In this document: piece after piece, positions 24,166 to 37,079 of the stretch
How positions within the stretch are numbered: the first letter of the stretch is position 1
How the letters are laid out: the number at the start of each line of letters is the position of its first letter
Notes under the pieces: model-generated
The model's input: the letters and a program-made list of their open reading frames with translations, nothing else
Told to the model about the DNA's origin: nothing
Database searches by the model: none
Position numbers and translations under genes: made by a program
NCBI RefSeq assembly: GCF_026212465.1
Contig: NC_080059.1
Coordinates: forward strand, 12,376,829-12,440,828
DNA length: 64,000 bases
Direction of reading: 5' to 3'
Source of the DNA: Amaranthus tricolor
Taxonomy: Eukaryota; Streptophyta; Magnoliopsida; Caryophyllales; Amaranthaceae

Positions 24166-25758
24166 GGAAATGATGTGCAAATTTAATTTAACCGCAAGCG
24201 CATAGTGTACGTGTAGTCGCGGGTCAAACACAAGGAAGCTAGGACAAGGAACTTGCTAATTTCTATTAATTATATTGCTCTAAGAAAAAAATATTTGTTT
24301 GGTTGTTTTCTAACAAATTAAAAATGCAATAAGAAAATGTGATTGAAGCTATATAATGAAAGATCTAGGGTGTCGAGAATCCCCAAAATTCTTGTATGAT
24401 CAAACTCTCATTAGTGTCTATGAAATGTTGGATGAATTACGTGGTTAAACATGATCTTCTTAATCTTATACTCTCGCTTTGTTGATTAACTATTAGATTT
24501 AGACCCTACTAATTTGATTCTCACACGCTAGTTTTATTGAATGAATTAATAAGAATTTAACTAAAATTTACCCTAAAGCAAAGTTGATTCCAATCTCACA
24601 CTCTAGTTCTATTGACTAGTCCAACAAAGCATATTTAATTTAGGGTTATTAGCACAATTTAACCACATTAATCCTAATTTCATAGACACTTTCAATAATA
24701 AAATCATACTTGAATTATAGGTTCAAACCTTAACCCTAGAAAATTGATCTACTCACGATTCGTGGTGGAAACAATGAACACGAACCCTAGAATGAAGATA
24801 AGCATGATAAAAGATGATAATAATGAAATTTGCAAGGAAAAACAATAATTAAACTATGAGACACACAATTAAAGATCCAAGAGACAAAAATAAGAAGAAC
24901 AATACTACTTTTATTAAATGACAATTTCTAAGAAAACAATTAAAGTATAACAATTAAACTAATACAAATTTGATAAAGAAAGATTAAACTAATAATCAGA
25001 AAGTAAATCAAAGGCAAAAAATTTAAAGCTTATAAGTATTAAAAATGGTGTTCAAATGGAGAGGAAGATGACGTAGGAAGAAGGAGAAGAGGGTTTTAGT
25101 CTCCCTCCTTGTGCTCCTTAAAGGAGGCTTAACCTAAGTGCTCCTCATCAACCCCTAAATAAATCCTAAGAAGTTAATTAAATTAAAGATAAAATAAAAT
25201 AATACACAATTAAAGTGACGAAAAAACGCTGCCCGAAATCCAAAAGAAAAAGCCTAGTCGACAGCCATCTCCACAACAAGGAAGCCGAGTCAGCTTTTTT
25301 GGCTAACAATTTCAACAAACTTCAAATGATCGTCATTTCTTGCTTTGTTATCGAAATTGGGCAATAATATACCGTTGGAAAGATCTTGAAGTCTAGTTTC
25401 TAATGCTGAAAACCTTGCATTAATGCAATCTTCCTATCAAAATTTATAACTAAAAGAGTAGACATGTATTAAATTTCACCTCAAAACTTTTGCATTATAA
25501 ACACTCTTCTACTCTTTTGCTCATTTTCTTTGTAGAACATCTTCACCCGAGCTAAAATCTCGTTATTAAACTTCGTCATTATTAAAACCATAAGAATTAT
25601 GCTTAAAACAATCAAAACCACTCAAAATCAACATGAATAACCAAAAACGAGTAAAATAGTATAGATCTTTAAAATAAGCACGAAATTACTAACAACGACC
25701 ATCATTAAAGAGTGTAAAATGATATAAATAAGTGCAAATATTTGCACTAATCAGGAAA
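24166..25758 (+). mobile_element. Probable solo LTR (24171-25753) with 5-bp target duplication
   Basis: The block starts TGATGTGCAAATTT and ends ATATTTGCACTAATCA, so it has TG..CA ends with a short inverted terminus. GGAAA flanks it on both sides (24166-24170 and 25754-25758). Length 1,583 bp. It has no protein domain. ACCGCAAGCGCATAGTGTACG followed by GCGGGTCAAACACAAGG near the start is a phrase I associate with long LTRs of plant retrotransposons. A lone LTR with a target duplication implies LTR-LTR recombination removed the internal part. Strand is assigned arbitrarily. Confidence 0.6.
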
Positions 25759-27090
25759 ATGGGAAGAACAAATAAGAACGAAGAGAGTAGTTATATATGT
25801 ATGGTTAGAATTAGGTATTATATTTATTGTAAAAACAATCAATCTATCATTATTACCTAGAAGCATAATACATTTATAAAAGATAATCTTACACTGTGTT
25901 TGGATAGAGAGAAAAGAAAAGAAATAAAGTGAAGGAATTTGGAAAGATGAATGATCCCTTTTGGATTATAAAAAGAGTGAGGGAAGCAATTTAAAGGGAA
26001 AACATATACAAACTTTGTTAAAAATATAATATCTCTTAAAATAAAAATATATGAAGAGACTACAGTTATTTCCTCCTTTTTCCTTTCCATCCCTTCTAAA
26101 TAAAAAATGTGCACTCTTCCACTTTATTCTCCTCTTCCATTTTCTTCCTTTCCTTTCCTTGTATAAATAGTTTATAATGCAATGAGTCCCACAACCAATA
26201 AATCCACTAAGTCAACATTTTTTTAAAAAAATAGTAAACAAATTGAATTCTATGAAAGGAAAATAACATCAATTTGGGACACATGTTCCCAATACACAAG
26301 AACATTATGATGTCTTTGAAAACTTAAAAAAGGGTCCCATTGTTGCTAATACTAATGCCTTGGCCAATGTTTGGTAAAATATCCTCCTTTTTCGTTTGAA
26401 TCAATTTAACTTTCTTTTCTCCTTTGGTTGGTGTGGGTCTAGGGTAAGTAATTAAAGGATCATTGTTTGTATGAGGTTTCAAAATATGATAATTTGAAAC
26501 ACGGTTGTAGTAGCTGATACTTATATGGTAAATATATTTGATTATATAATAATAAGATGAATTATTCCAAATGTACTAATTTTTATACAAATGACGGATT
26601 AAGAGATACTATAAAGCTTAAAGAGAAAGAAATCGTTTTATGTTATATGCTCTGATAGGGCTCATATTCATAATAGTGGAGATATCTATGAGAATATGAT
26701 CTATAATATTAAGTGCAAATAGCAAAAATAATAGAGAGCAATCACTATGTGATTGAGGTATGTTCCTAAAGTTTTATTGAATGTCTATTAAACAAACATC
26801 ACGTTATTGATCATAATATTGGGTTTTTAGAAACGGTAATTGAAGGAAAGTACAAGTAGCAAAAATGCAAATGATGAAAAGAATGAATGGATATGTTTCG
26901 AGGGATATAATTAGTGACAAAGGCATAAAAAAAAAGAAGAAGATATCACAACTATTGAGGGTATAAGTTGAAAGAGGATTGAAAAGTAGAAAGTTGGAAT
27001 TTAGAAGATTAAAAACAAGGGGTGAGAATGACTGAAGATGAAGTGTAGGGTAGGAGTAGAAAAAGATATAAAATTTTAGTTTTTGAATTT
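25759..27090. other. Intergenic stretch, MITE-like patches
   Basis: 25890-26170 has purine-rich AAAAGAAAAGAAATAAAG at the left and pyrimidine-rich TTTCCTTTCCTTG at the right after CTGTGTTTGGATAGAG, suggestive of a hAT-type MITE, but the inverted match is loose. Nothing else is recognised. Confidence 0.4.
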
Positions 27091-27099
27091 GAGATGGTA

Positions 27100-27240
27100 G
27101 AAATCAAAATGAATGGAGATAGAGAATTCGTGTAAACAACAATTGGAACTTAAATATTAGTTTGTATAGTCGAGCATATAATCTTTTGGGATAAAACTCT
27201 GACGCTATTCTTGTTGTAGATGCAACACTAGTAATCATAT
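27100..27240 (+). mobile_element. LINE 3'-tail-like remnant
   Basis: GAATGGAGATAGAGAATTCGTGTAAACAAC..., TATAGTCGAGCATATAATCTTTTGGGATAAAACTCTGACG... (key phrases TTCGTGTA, CTTTTGGGAT) parallels 59719-59815 (AATTCATGTGGACGA, CTTTTGGGTTCAAGG). This wording matches the common end of plant LINE-like elements (TCATGTAGACGACCCC...GGGATTAAGGC). The upstream coding part is absent or unrecognisable. Confidence 0.4.
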
Positions 27241-29583
27241 CATACATACTAATAAAAATATTGAAAAATGATAAATGTAGCTCTTTTTAGAGTCTTTGAC
27301 AAATAAAATTATTTTAGTGGATGATTGTTGATTATATGCAATTCTATTTACCTAAATTAGATACTGATATTTATTTGTTTAAAATTAGAAATAAATTAGA
27401 TAAATTATTTATATGATTTATTATAGCAATTCTATTTACTTAATTGATAATTTAATATGTTTGAATGAATGAAAAAAAAAATCATATAGCTGATAAATAA
27501 TTTTGAAAAAATGACAGTAATTATTATTTGGTTTAAAAAGTCATATTGGTAATTTGATTACAATAATGTATATTTGTATCATATTATAATATTATATTTT
27601 TTATATATTTTATATTAATAAGTCATCATTTGAATTCCTAGCTCTCCAACTCATTCCTCAAGAATCTCATACCTATCCCCTTCTAAATACTATATTTCTG
27701 CCGGTAGACTACCACCATTATCCATATTTCATGATTGGAATTGTGAATTTAAAATTTTGAAGTTTTGCCCAACAAATGAATTTGAAACTTGGGTATGGAA
27801 AATATAGAACTAAGATTTAAAAAAAGAAATGAAAGCAATGAATCCAAGCACTAGCTTATTTTAAACTAGTGTAATTTTAATATGCACTATTCCTTCTTTT
27901 AAAATTTATTAATTGTGATTGTGATTATATTTTCATTGATCTTAAGGCTTAGCTTTAGAATTTGTATTGTGATTATATTTCTTGAGTAGAATATTTGTTT
28001 GGATTTTTCAGATTTTATTTTTAATTTTTTATATTGGTCATGTCTGTTTACTCTCGGGTCCCGCCTGCTAAGAAAAATGACGAATAGCGACAAAAATTAA
28101 TTAGGTCCGCTATGGTGGGCAGACTTTTGAACATTCAAGTCCAGAGACAAATTTTTTATAAGGATGACTGGTCTGCTATCCACTCAAATCCGCCCATAAA
28201 CACATCTACCTATATTCCCTCCTCTCCCCTTCGTTCCCTTTTCGTCCTTTCTCTTTCCTTTTATCTCCTTTCTTTTCTTTCCTTTCCTTCTAAATATATT
28301 ATCAAAATATAGAGTAAAATGTAAAGGAACCTAAAACTTATCATGTAAAACGTGTTACATATGTACATCTTTAATATACTTCTTTATACCTCAAACATAT
28401 ACTCTTTTCTGAGACTTACTTGATAATGCCTTTACTATACTTAAATACAAGAAATTATCTCATGGGATCCTTTAATAATCCTACGTAAATATTTTTTGAT
28501 TAAACTACATAGATTCCAATGAAGAATGAAGAATTCCGCTACAAACAAATATGGACAAAACTGAAAATTAAGAAAAATAAAGAAAATCGAAGAACAAAGA
28601 AGATTCAAAAGATGCAATTGACTCTTGCTGCATTTAGGGTTCACCCAAAGCAAGGGCAAGAAGGGACTGTGCCCAGAGCCCTTGAAAAAAGTACATAAAT
28701 TTTGTCTTTATATGCATCAATCTTGAGAGTTTGTGTGATTAAATTGTGCATCTAACCACCGAGTTAAAGTGTTATTAAGGATAATTATTATCTTATTGAC
28801 TATTTATTGATTGTAGAATTATAAATGCACCATTATCAAACAAAAGCGAATAACATTAAGCTCTATTACTGGAGTGTAACAATTTTTTGATGTTATGACT
28901 TTTCTATTTTATTTTTTGAGATTAATATTATGGCTTTTGTAATTAAAAATATGTATTTTATAATTAGGGCCCATAATTTTTTTTTTCCCTAGGCCCTTGA
29001 AATCTAAAGGTTCCCCCAACTGCATCAAGAAGGAATCTTGCTTTGAAAAACCCAAAGGTTAATATACAACCCAACTCTTGTATAAGCGATGAGATATATA
29101 AAGAAAAATCAGGAAGAAATTGCAAGTGTTTGATGAGCAAGAAAAGTCTTTTTAGAGCTTCTCTAATAGGTCTGTTCGTGATTTTGTTATTCATGAAATC
29201 ATGAATCTCAAATATAATGAGCAATAAAACCAGAAATTATATGCATATCACTCATGAGCTCATGCTAATCTGAAATGGAACGTTACTCAACGATCGAATG
29301 AGATAAATGGGCAATAAATGAAAAACGTTCAGGAACCGAGAAGCCACCGGAGCATGAAAGCAAGCACTACTCCCCACCAAAGGGAGCACACCCGTTGTCC
29401 AGTCTCCATCTCTAGCTAGTTTTCGATCTTAGGAGAGTGCTCCAGTAAGAGCGAGCACCGTCTAAATACCCCAAAACTATCTTATTTACAATACATTCAA
29501 TTGGTATTTCGTAATCTGAGTACTAGAAAACTGATTAATAGACGTATATCTAACGCAACAACGATTAGCCTAGTTTCCAAGGA
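27241..29583. other. Intergenic stretch without a gene
   Basis: AT-rich, with no supported coding region. GGGCCC/CCCTAGGCCC phrases at about 28965-28995 recall a repeat also glimpsed at 33330-33570. The last few hundred bases before 29584 are presumably the 3' UTR of the minus-strand receptor kinase. Confidence 0.45.
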
Positions 29584-30164
29584 CTAAGACATTCTCTCAC
29601 CCGGATGTAATTCAACGTCTTCTTCCATCAAAGCAGCCTCCTTTATTTCCTGCAACATTTTCAAAACTTGCCACATGTTCGGCCTCTGCTCAGGGGACGC
29701 CACACTACAAGCTATGGCCACCTCGAGAAGCATCACAAGCCTGTTCTCATCGCTACCACCATCTGTAACATCTCTTGCCGATCTTACCCAGTGTACTATG
29801 TCGTTTGGTGTCAAATACGGATGCTGAGAAGGCGGTTTTCCTGTCAAGAGCTCAAGTAGTAGTACTCCAAACGCATAAACGTCTGATTTTGATGTTGCTT
29901 CACTATCTGCTTTACGAATTTCTGGCGCTTTATATGCCCACAAGCTAGGGTCATCTTCGGCTAATGAGGAATCCGTCAAGACGCTTAAGCAATAGTCTGT
30001 AATACAGGCCTCAAAGTCGGATCCTAGAAGGACATTCGAGGACTTGAGATTGCCATGGACTAATCTCCAAGCTTGATGAATATAAGAAAGGCCTTGTGCT
30101 ACGTCCTCCGCGATTTTCAAGCATGATGTCCAGTGTAGAGGCTTCGCCCTAGCTGATTTAGTTC
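29584..30164 (-). CDS. Receptor kinase exon 3 (kinase C-lobe)
   Basis: Starts after ATACAG, completing the split Gly codon. Encodes [70 protein letters not shown] and the C-lobe to TAG at 29584-29586. Confidence 0.93.
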
Positions 30165-33100
30165 CTGTATGGATAATTAAACTTTTTTCGTTAATGATGA
30201 TTCCGAAATGAACCGATGCAAATATCAAACTAAAATATTAGATTAAATGTACCTCCTGCTACAACTATAGAAGTACACATCACTTAGCATCATTGCAGCA
30301 TTGAGTTATCAGACTCCAAGAACTTCATTGGTGTATGATGATGATTCTAGTACCATTAGACTACTAATTGAGGACAGGAAATGTAGATAATAATATGATC
30401 AAGCGATAATTATATTGCAAAATCACAAGGGGCCGTTGAATATCAATATACATTGATAAGAATACATAAACAATTTAAAGATAATTGTTTACATTAATAA
30501 ATCTCTCTTACAAAAAATCTGTGGAACAAATGTTGCTTTCTAAGGATAGCTTAAAGAATACACTTTGTTAACTAAATCATTATCGGGTCACAAGCTGAGA
30601 CAATTAGAACGAACATCCATTTGGGGCATTCTATACACTTCAACACAAATGACCACACATGATTTGATATCTGTTGCCTTCCTCAAATACTAGGAAAGAA
30701 CATAAGAAATAAATCCAATAGAGCGGGTGTTTTGAACATGAGTCGAGATATATCTTTTAAAATGCGGACATTTCAAAACACGGAGAAATGGGTAATGCCA
30801 AGCTAAGCTAATAATCCTAAGCATAGCTTCAATAAGAGCCATGAAACTTTTCAACACAATAACAAATGAGAAGTAACACAACTAAAAAAGGCAACCTGAG
30901 AGCTTGCCATCAAATATCTCTTCATTCGGGATGGTTATGAGATGGAATAATTGAATTAGGCGAAGAAAGCTATGGATGAAAATCCGGTATGTATGATGAC
31001 AAAGACTTTGCCAACCAACAAGTTTAAGCTTTTGTGTTGACTTGGTCAGACTTTCACCTTTTGGACGTTGATACTCTTGGAAAGTTACGTTGGAGATGAG
31101 TACGTGATTTACTTAAGTAAAGGTGTTAGCTGTGAATGCGATTTACATGAGAGAAGGTGCATGAGAGTTGTCCATAGGTGGAGTATGTGAGTGACTCTTT
31201 AAGAAGGTGCATGAGATTTGACATAGGTGGAATAATGTGAGTTACTTTTTAAGGAAGTGCATGTGATTTGTACAATGAAGAAGAATGTGAATATCTCAAG
31301 AAGAATAGTGTATGAGATATACACACCTTTGATGTATATGAGAGTTATACACCATATTAGCTCTTGATGATGTTTCGAAGTTTTGTGTTGTGTGGTTGGA
31401 GATATGGTAGGTAAAGAGTTGTGGCATAGGTCAAGGTGGACATTGTTAAAGTGTTCTACCTTGAGTCTTAGTATTCATGGATAGGCATTTGGGTTTGTAT
31501 GGGGTATTCATTGAATACCAATTCTGCAACTCGGATGAAATGAGTGAAGGAACTTGAAGAGTTTTGGGTCCAGAGACTTAAGCTGACTCGAAAAGTGGGC
31601 CAACGAGCCAAAAGCCCGTGAAACAAGTTAAACTAGCTTTATCATTTACCAAAACGCTATTTTTCGCTTTTTAACCAAACATCAAGATAATTGCCAAAAG
31701 CCAACAAAAATGCCAACTGAAAGCTATTTACTAAACATCCCCTTTATATGAGCCAATCTTGCACATCAGCATATGTATACTTGATAAAGTTCTACTTTCA
31801 CTCTTTGTGAGATTAATTTTATAATTTTATCAAAAACGAATCGTTCAGCAAGGTGCAGATCTTGAAGAGAAGCTGATATTAGTCAATGGACTCAATCAAT
31901 TCGAATGAAATATTGAGGAGCAGAATACTGCATGGAAATGTAGACTTGGTTACTTAAGCATATTTTCTCAGGTGTTAAATCCTTTTACTGATTCTAAAAC
32001 TTCTATATTAACCAAATAAAGCTGAATTTGGCAAATCCAACTAAAATTTTCTGATGTCCACTGATCATTTAACCTATTTCATATGTAGAATAAAACTAAT
32101 TAATACAATTCAACTATCAATCTTTTAACTTACAAAGGCAACAGCACAGAAGGTTCAAATCCAATTTTTTTCAAGTAAATGTGCCTTTTTGTGGAGGGGA
32201 TGTAAGTTATGCTATTACAAACTTCTTTTTTCAAAAGACCCTTTCAATTCTTGGATCTAGGACTTTTAGGATTCTATTAAAGTAAAAAAACTTAAAAAAA
32301 ACTTTTCTATTTGTCGACATAAATCCAGATCTTCTCTCCTAATGACCTAATCTCGTCTACAAATTAGATTTCTCTCTCCATTTCGTCCACACTTTTCTTT
32401 TATCTGCTTGTCTTTTGTCTTATTTTCTCACAAACAAGTAACAACCAACCAAAATTTATCATCTACCAAAACAGTGTAGCAAAATGAGGAAAGACGAATA
32501 GTTCATAGCTCCCCCTTACCCCCACCCCCCACCCAAGACACACATAAACATTTAAGGAAATTTTTTTAGCAGGCTTCATATACGAGGGCCGGGGGTAGGA
32601 CTAATCCCAAGAGATTACAAGCTCTCTTAAAGCATTATAACATCAAACTGTAACAACAAAGATAGCATTTTCATAAATTTTCGTCCAGAGTTGGGCACCC
32701 TGTTAAGGTCTGCAAGCATTCACGGTACTCCATATAGAAAAGACAGGCTCGTTTAACAATGATCTAGCAATAAGTTCTTTGTAGTCTTTAAAAAGTCTGC
32801 AAGTATCTCGACCAAAACACGCTCTAACATAACATGTAACAATTAACTATGATTTCACATGAAGATTCTATAGAAATAAATCTTTTCAACTAATAACCGA
32901 GTCTATCGAACAAATCAGAGGCACGAGTCTTTCAAATGTATGCTTCTCTTTTATCTGGGATTGATATTCCAGTAACAAGGAGCGGAAGGTAACCAAGTAA
33001 ATGACTAAGGATACCTTTCAATCTATTTCTGTTTGAGACTATCAGACATGAAAAAGGTTCTGCTGATGTACTAATACAAACCCTCTGAGTCTCAATGATG

Positions 33101-36100
33101 CATTATTCAGCATCACAAACACTTAACTCACTCTGTATGGGATCTGAACACCAACACCGTAGTCTTCCCTCATATGACGTTTTAAATGTCAAATATTTTC
33201 CCTTAGCCAACATATTTTCGGAATTTGGCTCAAATTACACATAATTCAACTTCTTAGATGTTAAGGCAGCCATGGACATGTGACCATGCATATTTGAAAG
33301 CATGGCCGTCGATTAGCACGTGCAAAGTGGTCTATCGCACAAGGCCCCGTTATCAGAGGGACCCTAAAAATACATTTTTATACTTATTTAATTTATTGTT
33401 TCAGTTACTGCAAACACATGTATACTATTTTACACGATAGTAACCAAGTAATAAAGAGCCTAATATTATTAACATAATCGATGGAGATATTTTATCATAT
33501 ATTAGTATTTTGATTTGTTTTTTCTTTAAATTGTAAGGGTCTGTAACATAAATTTGATACAGAGGCCCCGAAATAAAACAGCCTGAAAGACAACTTCTAT
33601 TGACTTGAAGTCCTTCAAAGAAATCATCGGCCAATTATATCCATATACTCTGAAGTTTAAATTACTCTTGTATAGGATATCATGTCTTGAAGTTAGACTG
33701 AACTTATAGTGTATCTTAGGGTCCTAGCCAAGAAAAGTGATTTTTCAAATGGAGTTTTTTTTTTTTTTGTATTGTTGGAGTTATGTACACGGACGATAGT
33801 GCATATACATTGGAGATATCCGTACTAGAAGATTTTCATGGGCAAACCCTTCCTAGGTTGCAAGAACAACTATATAGAGAACTGCGCACTTAATCCTGGT
33901 ATCAATCGCTAATTATGCTCTAAGGTGAGCCACAATAGTCGCTCTATGCAATGCAATTCTGTGGCGCTAAGATGAAGTCTAGCCGCATAGGAAAGGTTCC
34001 TACTTGACCAATTAATTACTAGGGTGAATTGAGCAACAATAACACAAAGCTCAACTTAGAATTTATTCTTTCAATGTTGAAGAAGTAGGTGTTGATTCAT
34101 TTTAGTATATTTCTACTAAAAAACTACCACATAATAGGAAAGTGAACAATCTGAGGAGTACATGTGAAGCAAAAAACGGAATGGCTTAAATCGTTAGGAT
34201 TTTAGAAATACTTGACAAAAACAAATGACATAAGTAGAGAAATATAAAAACAAAGGTGAATAAGAAAACTAACCGTGTATGAGAGAATACAAACTCCCAT
34301 TAGGCTGATAATCATACACTAATAACCTCTCTTCATTGGCTTGAAAATAACACCTTAAAGGAACCAAATTAGGATGTCTAAGTGCACCAACTGATTCCAT
34401 ATGACGTTGAAACACCTCTTTCCCTGCTCCACCGATCTTACTATTATCCAGCCTTTTCACACACACGATCAGACCATTCTCTAGCACGGCCTTATACGTC
34501 GTGCCAATCGTGCCTCTTCCAAACAACTCTGCTGAAGCCCTCATTAGCTGCTCTAATGAATACAGCTCCGTTTCTCCTGCACAAAATACTAAACTCCCAC
34601 TTTTTCCTGCGGCTACCTATCAGATACAATACTGCAAATTAGGAGTGATTCTAAGCTCGCTCAAGGTCTCCAATGGCACAATAAGTGGCTCATATATTAG
34701 TTACTCTATATCCCATGAAATTTGTCTTAGTTTCTTTTTAGTCCGTCCCACCAAATTGGCATTATTTTTTTCTTTGGTAATGACCCATGCTCCTTTGATT
34801 CTCATCGGCACATTTAACTTACTTTTTCATCTCATCCCCACATTTTTCTTACTTTCCAATACCACTTTTTTCACTTTTCTTTATTTCCTCACCCATCACC
34901 AATGGGGCAATCTTCATGGGACGGAGTGAATACATCGTTTTTATATTTTAATTACTTGTTTTAAGACTTCAAATTGTAAAACATAGAATAAATAGGTTTA
35001 AAATATTATTATGTGTGTGGGGTAAATATTACCTTTCAAGAAAACTAGGGGCATGTTTGGCAAATAGGTTATTAGGCAATTTGGCTTATTTTGATATAAA
35101 TGGAGGGTCAAACTATCAAATGCTAATATTTGGTAAATTAGCTGATTGGAACAACTTATTGCTATGAAACATCGGGTTAAAATCAATTGGTCAAATCAAA
35201 TCGGCTACAGTAATCCCGCTATCAGCCGTTTTAGTAGTAATAATATAATGGAATTGAAAATTAAGCAGATTTAAGAGTAATACCTTCATGATTCCTTCTT
35301 GTTGGGCACTCTTAACTTTCTCTTCCCTCTCCTCCTCTGTTCTCATCACAGCAGCAGCAGCATCAAGCGTAGCTGAATAATCAGACGCCATTGTTCCTTC
35401 CATAAGATGACCATCTCTTCTCTGTTTTCTTACAGCTAATGCAAAGCATGTAACTGATACAATAAGAACAATCAACCCTATTGTGAAACCCAATATAATA
35501 ACATTACTTGAATGACTCTTTCGAGTCGGTTGATTCAGCGCAACTCCATGGAGTTGCGCTGTTTGTGTCCCGAACCCACCTGCATCAACCAAATGCGGTT
35601 GTTGCGGGTCGGGTGCGGACGCAGGGGCAACCGCATTAGGGTCAAAAAACCGGGTTTTGTTACATTCTTTGTGTAGAATCTCACCACATAAATTTGGGTT
35701 TCTAGAATAAATTGATGGGTTAAACTGAGATAAAATTGGTGTTACAGGAATTGGACCGTTAAGATTGTTACTTGAAACATTAAACACTAAAAGAGTGGAT
35801 TGATTAAGAGGTGGAATCGTTCCCGTGAATCGGTTAAACTCAAGACGAAGATAGTACAACCGGTCTAATCGAGTTAACCCAGTTGGTAACTCACCTGTAA
35901 GATTATTGTAAGAAAAATCAATAGTTCTAATACGATGAAGAGTTATAATTGAAGGTGGGAAAAACCCAGAAAAATGATTGTGATGAAGGAAAATAGCTTT
36001 AAGATTGAAAAGAGAAGAGAGATTTGGGATGGGCCCAGTAAGTGAGTTATTACGTAGACTCAGAACTCGGAGTTGGTCCAAACGAGTTAACGAGTTAGGA

Positions 36101-36375
36101 GTGAAAATGCCTCCAAGATTATGGGACTCAATCACAAGGCGAATAACTCTGTGTTGAAAACATTGAATACCAACCCATTTACAATGAGAAGTTGAATTAA
36201 ACAAGAGATTATTGTGTAAATCAGCTTTTAGTTTAAAAGCTAAAAGAGATTCAGCATCATTAGGTAGATGGTTATGGTTATGGTGGGAGGTTAAAGATTT
36301 GACTCCATGAAAGGAGAGAAAGAAAGGAATGAAGAAAAGTGTTAAAAGGAATGGGATTGTTGTAGAGATAGCCAT
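29584..36375 (-). CDS. LRR receptor-like pseudokinase, At5g67200-like (three exons)
   Basis: Join on minus strand 36375-35284, 34616-34274, 30164-29584; 2,016 nt, 671 aa, the normal size of this group. Start chosen at MAISTT, which opens a signal peptide (1-24); the longer frame from 36534 adds a non-signal extension. Ectodomain: LRRNT-type cap ([21 protein letters not shown]) and five to six LRRs (about 76-215), Cys pair [10 protein letters not shown], Pro-rich linker, membrane span 292-315. Kinase domain from about 395: [12 protein letters not shown] loop and Lys418 are present. HRD is HGN (515-517) and DFG is DYC (535-537), so catalysis is improbable; APE is kept. Family members act at the plasma membrane as signalling scaffolds or co-receptors. 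Introns are 667 bp and 4,109 bp, the second enlarged by transposons. Confidence 0.92.
31060..31640 (+). mobile_element. Copia 3' fragment with polypurine tract and LTR start, in receptor-kinase intron 2
   Basis: CAAGGTGGACAT (31432-31443) is followed by TGTTAAAGTGTTC, as the intron-2 Copia of the protease has CAAGGTGGAGAT then TGTTGTTAATGG. Upstream, degenerate repeats of about 60 bp (AAGGTGCATGAGAKTTG..ATAGGTGGA..TGTGAGT..TTTTTAA, three copies at about 31150-31310) fit a Copia 3' untranslated region, which in the other copy also has repeated phrases. No protein domains and no second LTR were seen; the right boundary is uncertain. Confidence 0.5.
31641..34273. other. Rest of receptor-kinase intron 2
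   Basis: Contains one end of a hAT-like MITE at about 31660-31745 (TTACTAAACATCCCC end) and a block at 33325-33575 with AAGGCCCCGTTATCAGAGGG and a related GTAAGGGTCT...GAGGCCCCGAAAT, which looks like a transposon remnant. No coding sequence supported. Confidence 0.4.
34274..34616 (-). CDS. Receptor kinase exon 2 (kinase N-lobe)
   Basis: Starts [20 protein letters not shown] after GATAG and runs through the glycine loop, the VCVKRL lysine and [17 protein letters not shown], ending CACG|GTTAGT in phase 1. Confidence 0.92.
34739..34931. mobile_element. Stowaway-like MITE in receptor-kinase intron 1
   Basis: The left end TAGTCCGTCCCACCAAATTGGC and the right end GGGACGGAGTGAATA are inverted copies of a (TA)CTCCGTCCCA terminus, typical for Tc1/mariner-type plant MITEs that insert at TA. 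About 190 bp, pyrimidine-rich, non-coding. The 142-aa open frame across it has no meaning. Confidence 0.6.
35045..35180. mobile_element. hAT-type MITE fragment in receptor-kinase intron 1
   Basis: GGGGCATGTTTGGCAAATAGG and later AATATTTGGTAAATTAGCTG and ACTTATTGC phrases correspond to the TGTTTGGCAAA-type hAT MITEs of eudicots. A similar TGTTTAACAAATGACTTTT sequence lies at 61095-61130. Fragmentary, without clear ends. Confidence 0.35.
35284..36375 (-). CDS. Receptor kinase exon 1 (ectodomain, membrane span, juxtamembrane)
   Basis: Encodes residues 1-364, ending ...QQEGIMK|GTATTA, phase 0. The reading past 35284 to 35191 is intron. Confidence 0.92.
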
Positions 36376-37075
36376 TGTAAGAAGAGTAGTATTTAGTAGT
36401 AGTACTCCATTAATGGTGATTGATGAACAATGGAAGGAAGGAATGGGGATGAAGGAAGGAGTAATGGGAGTCAGAGAGTATCTGAGTAGAGTGTTGTTGG
36501 GAGACAGAGACTGGATTAACTGGCAGAAGATCACGTGGAATTGGTTGAAAGGCGAGCTTCAATACTGGAGTCGTTTCGTCTTTAGTTGTGTTGTGTGGGC
36601 TACTTGCTCTACTTTTTTATGGACTGTCCTTTTAGTTAAACGAGTTTAAGGGGTTATTAATGTGCTCTTTGGAATCTAGTTTGTCGTTGGTATCTCATAC
36701 TTTATTCAGTTCATATTTTACTTTTTTACAATTTAATATGTTATTTTAATTATTTATATATTAAATAATGAGTTGATATATAAAATATACAATTACACGA
36801 TTCTACTTGACTGTATTTTTTCTTACATATTAGTCGCAATATAAAGTAATAAGCTTAAATTTTAAACAATATTAATAATCGTAATGTAACAAATATTTTA
36901 GAACAGACTAAGTATTCTTTTCTTGATCACCTTTCAATTTTCATCGTTTTCAAGCTCTTCATTCTATTTATAGTCATGAGTATACTACACAATGTACTTG
37001 TATACAAATATTAAGAAAATGATTGAAATATTAAAGTCGTGTGAATTGAATTAAATATAGGAAGAAAATAAGAAA
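36376..37075. other. Upstream region of the receptor kinase; intergenic
   Basis: The first 250-300 bp must include the leader and core promoter of the minus-strand receptor kinase. No strong TATA box stands out. The rest is AT-rich without features. Confidence 0.4.
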
Positions 37076-37079
37076 AAAA

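Noticed and set aside
34501..34929. 142-aa open frame on +
   Set aside because: Lies antisense to receptor-kinase exon 2 and over a Stowaway-like MITE; no protein features.
36376..36534. N-terminal extension of the receptor kinase from an upstream in-frame ATG at 36534
   Set aside because: The extension would bury the signal peptide that begins at MAISTT (36375); related proteins begin with the signal peptide.
36329..36649. 106-aa open frame on + opposite the receptor-kinase start
   Set aside because: Antisense shadow of exon 1 and leader; no family resemblance.
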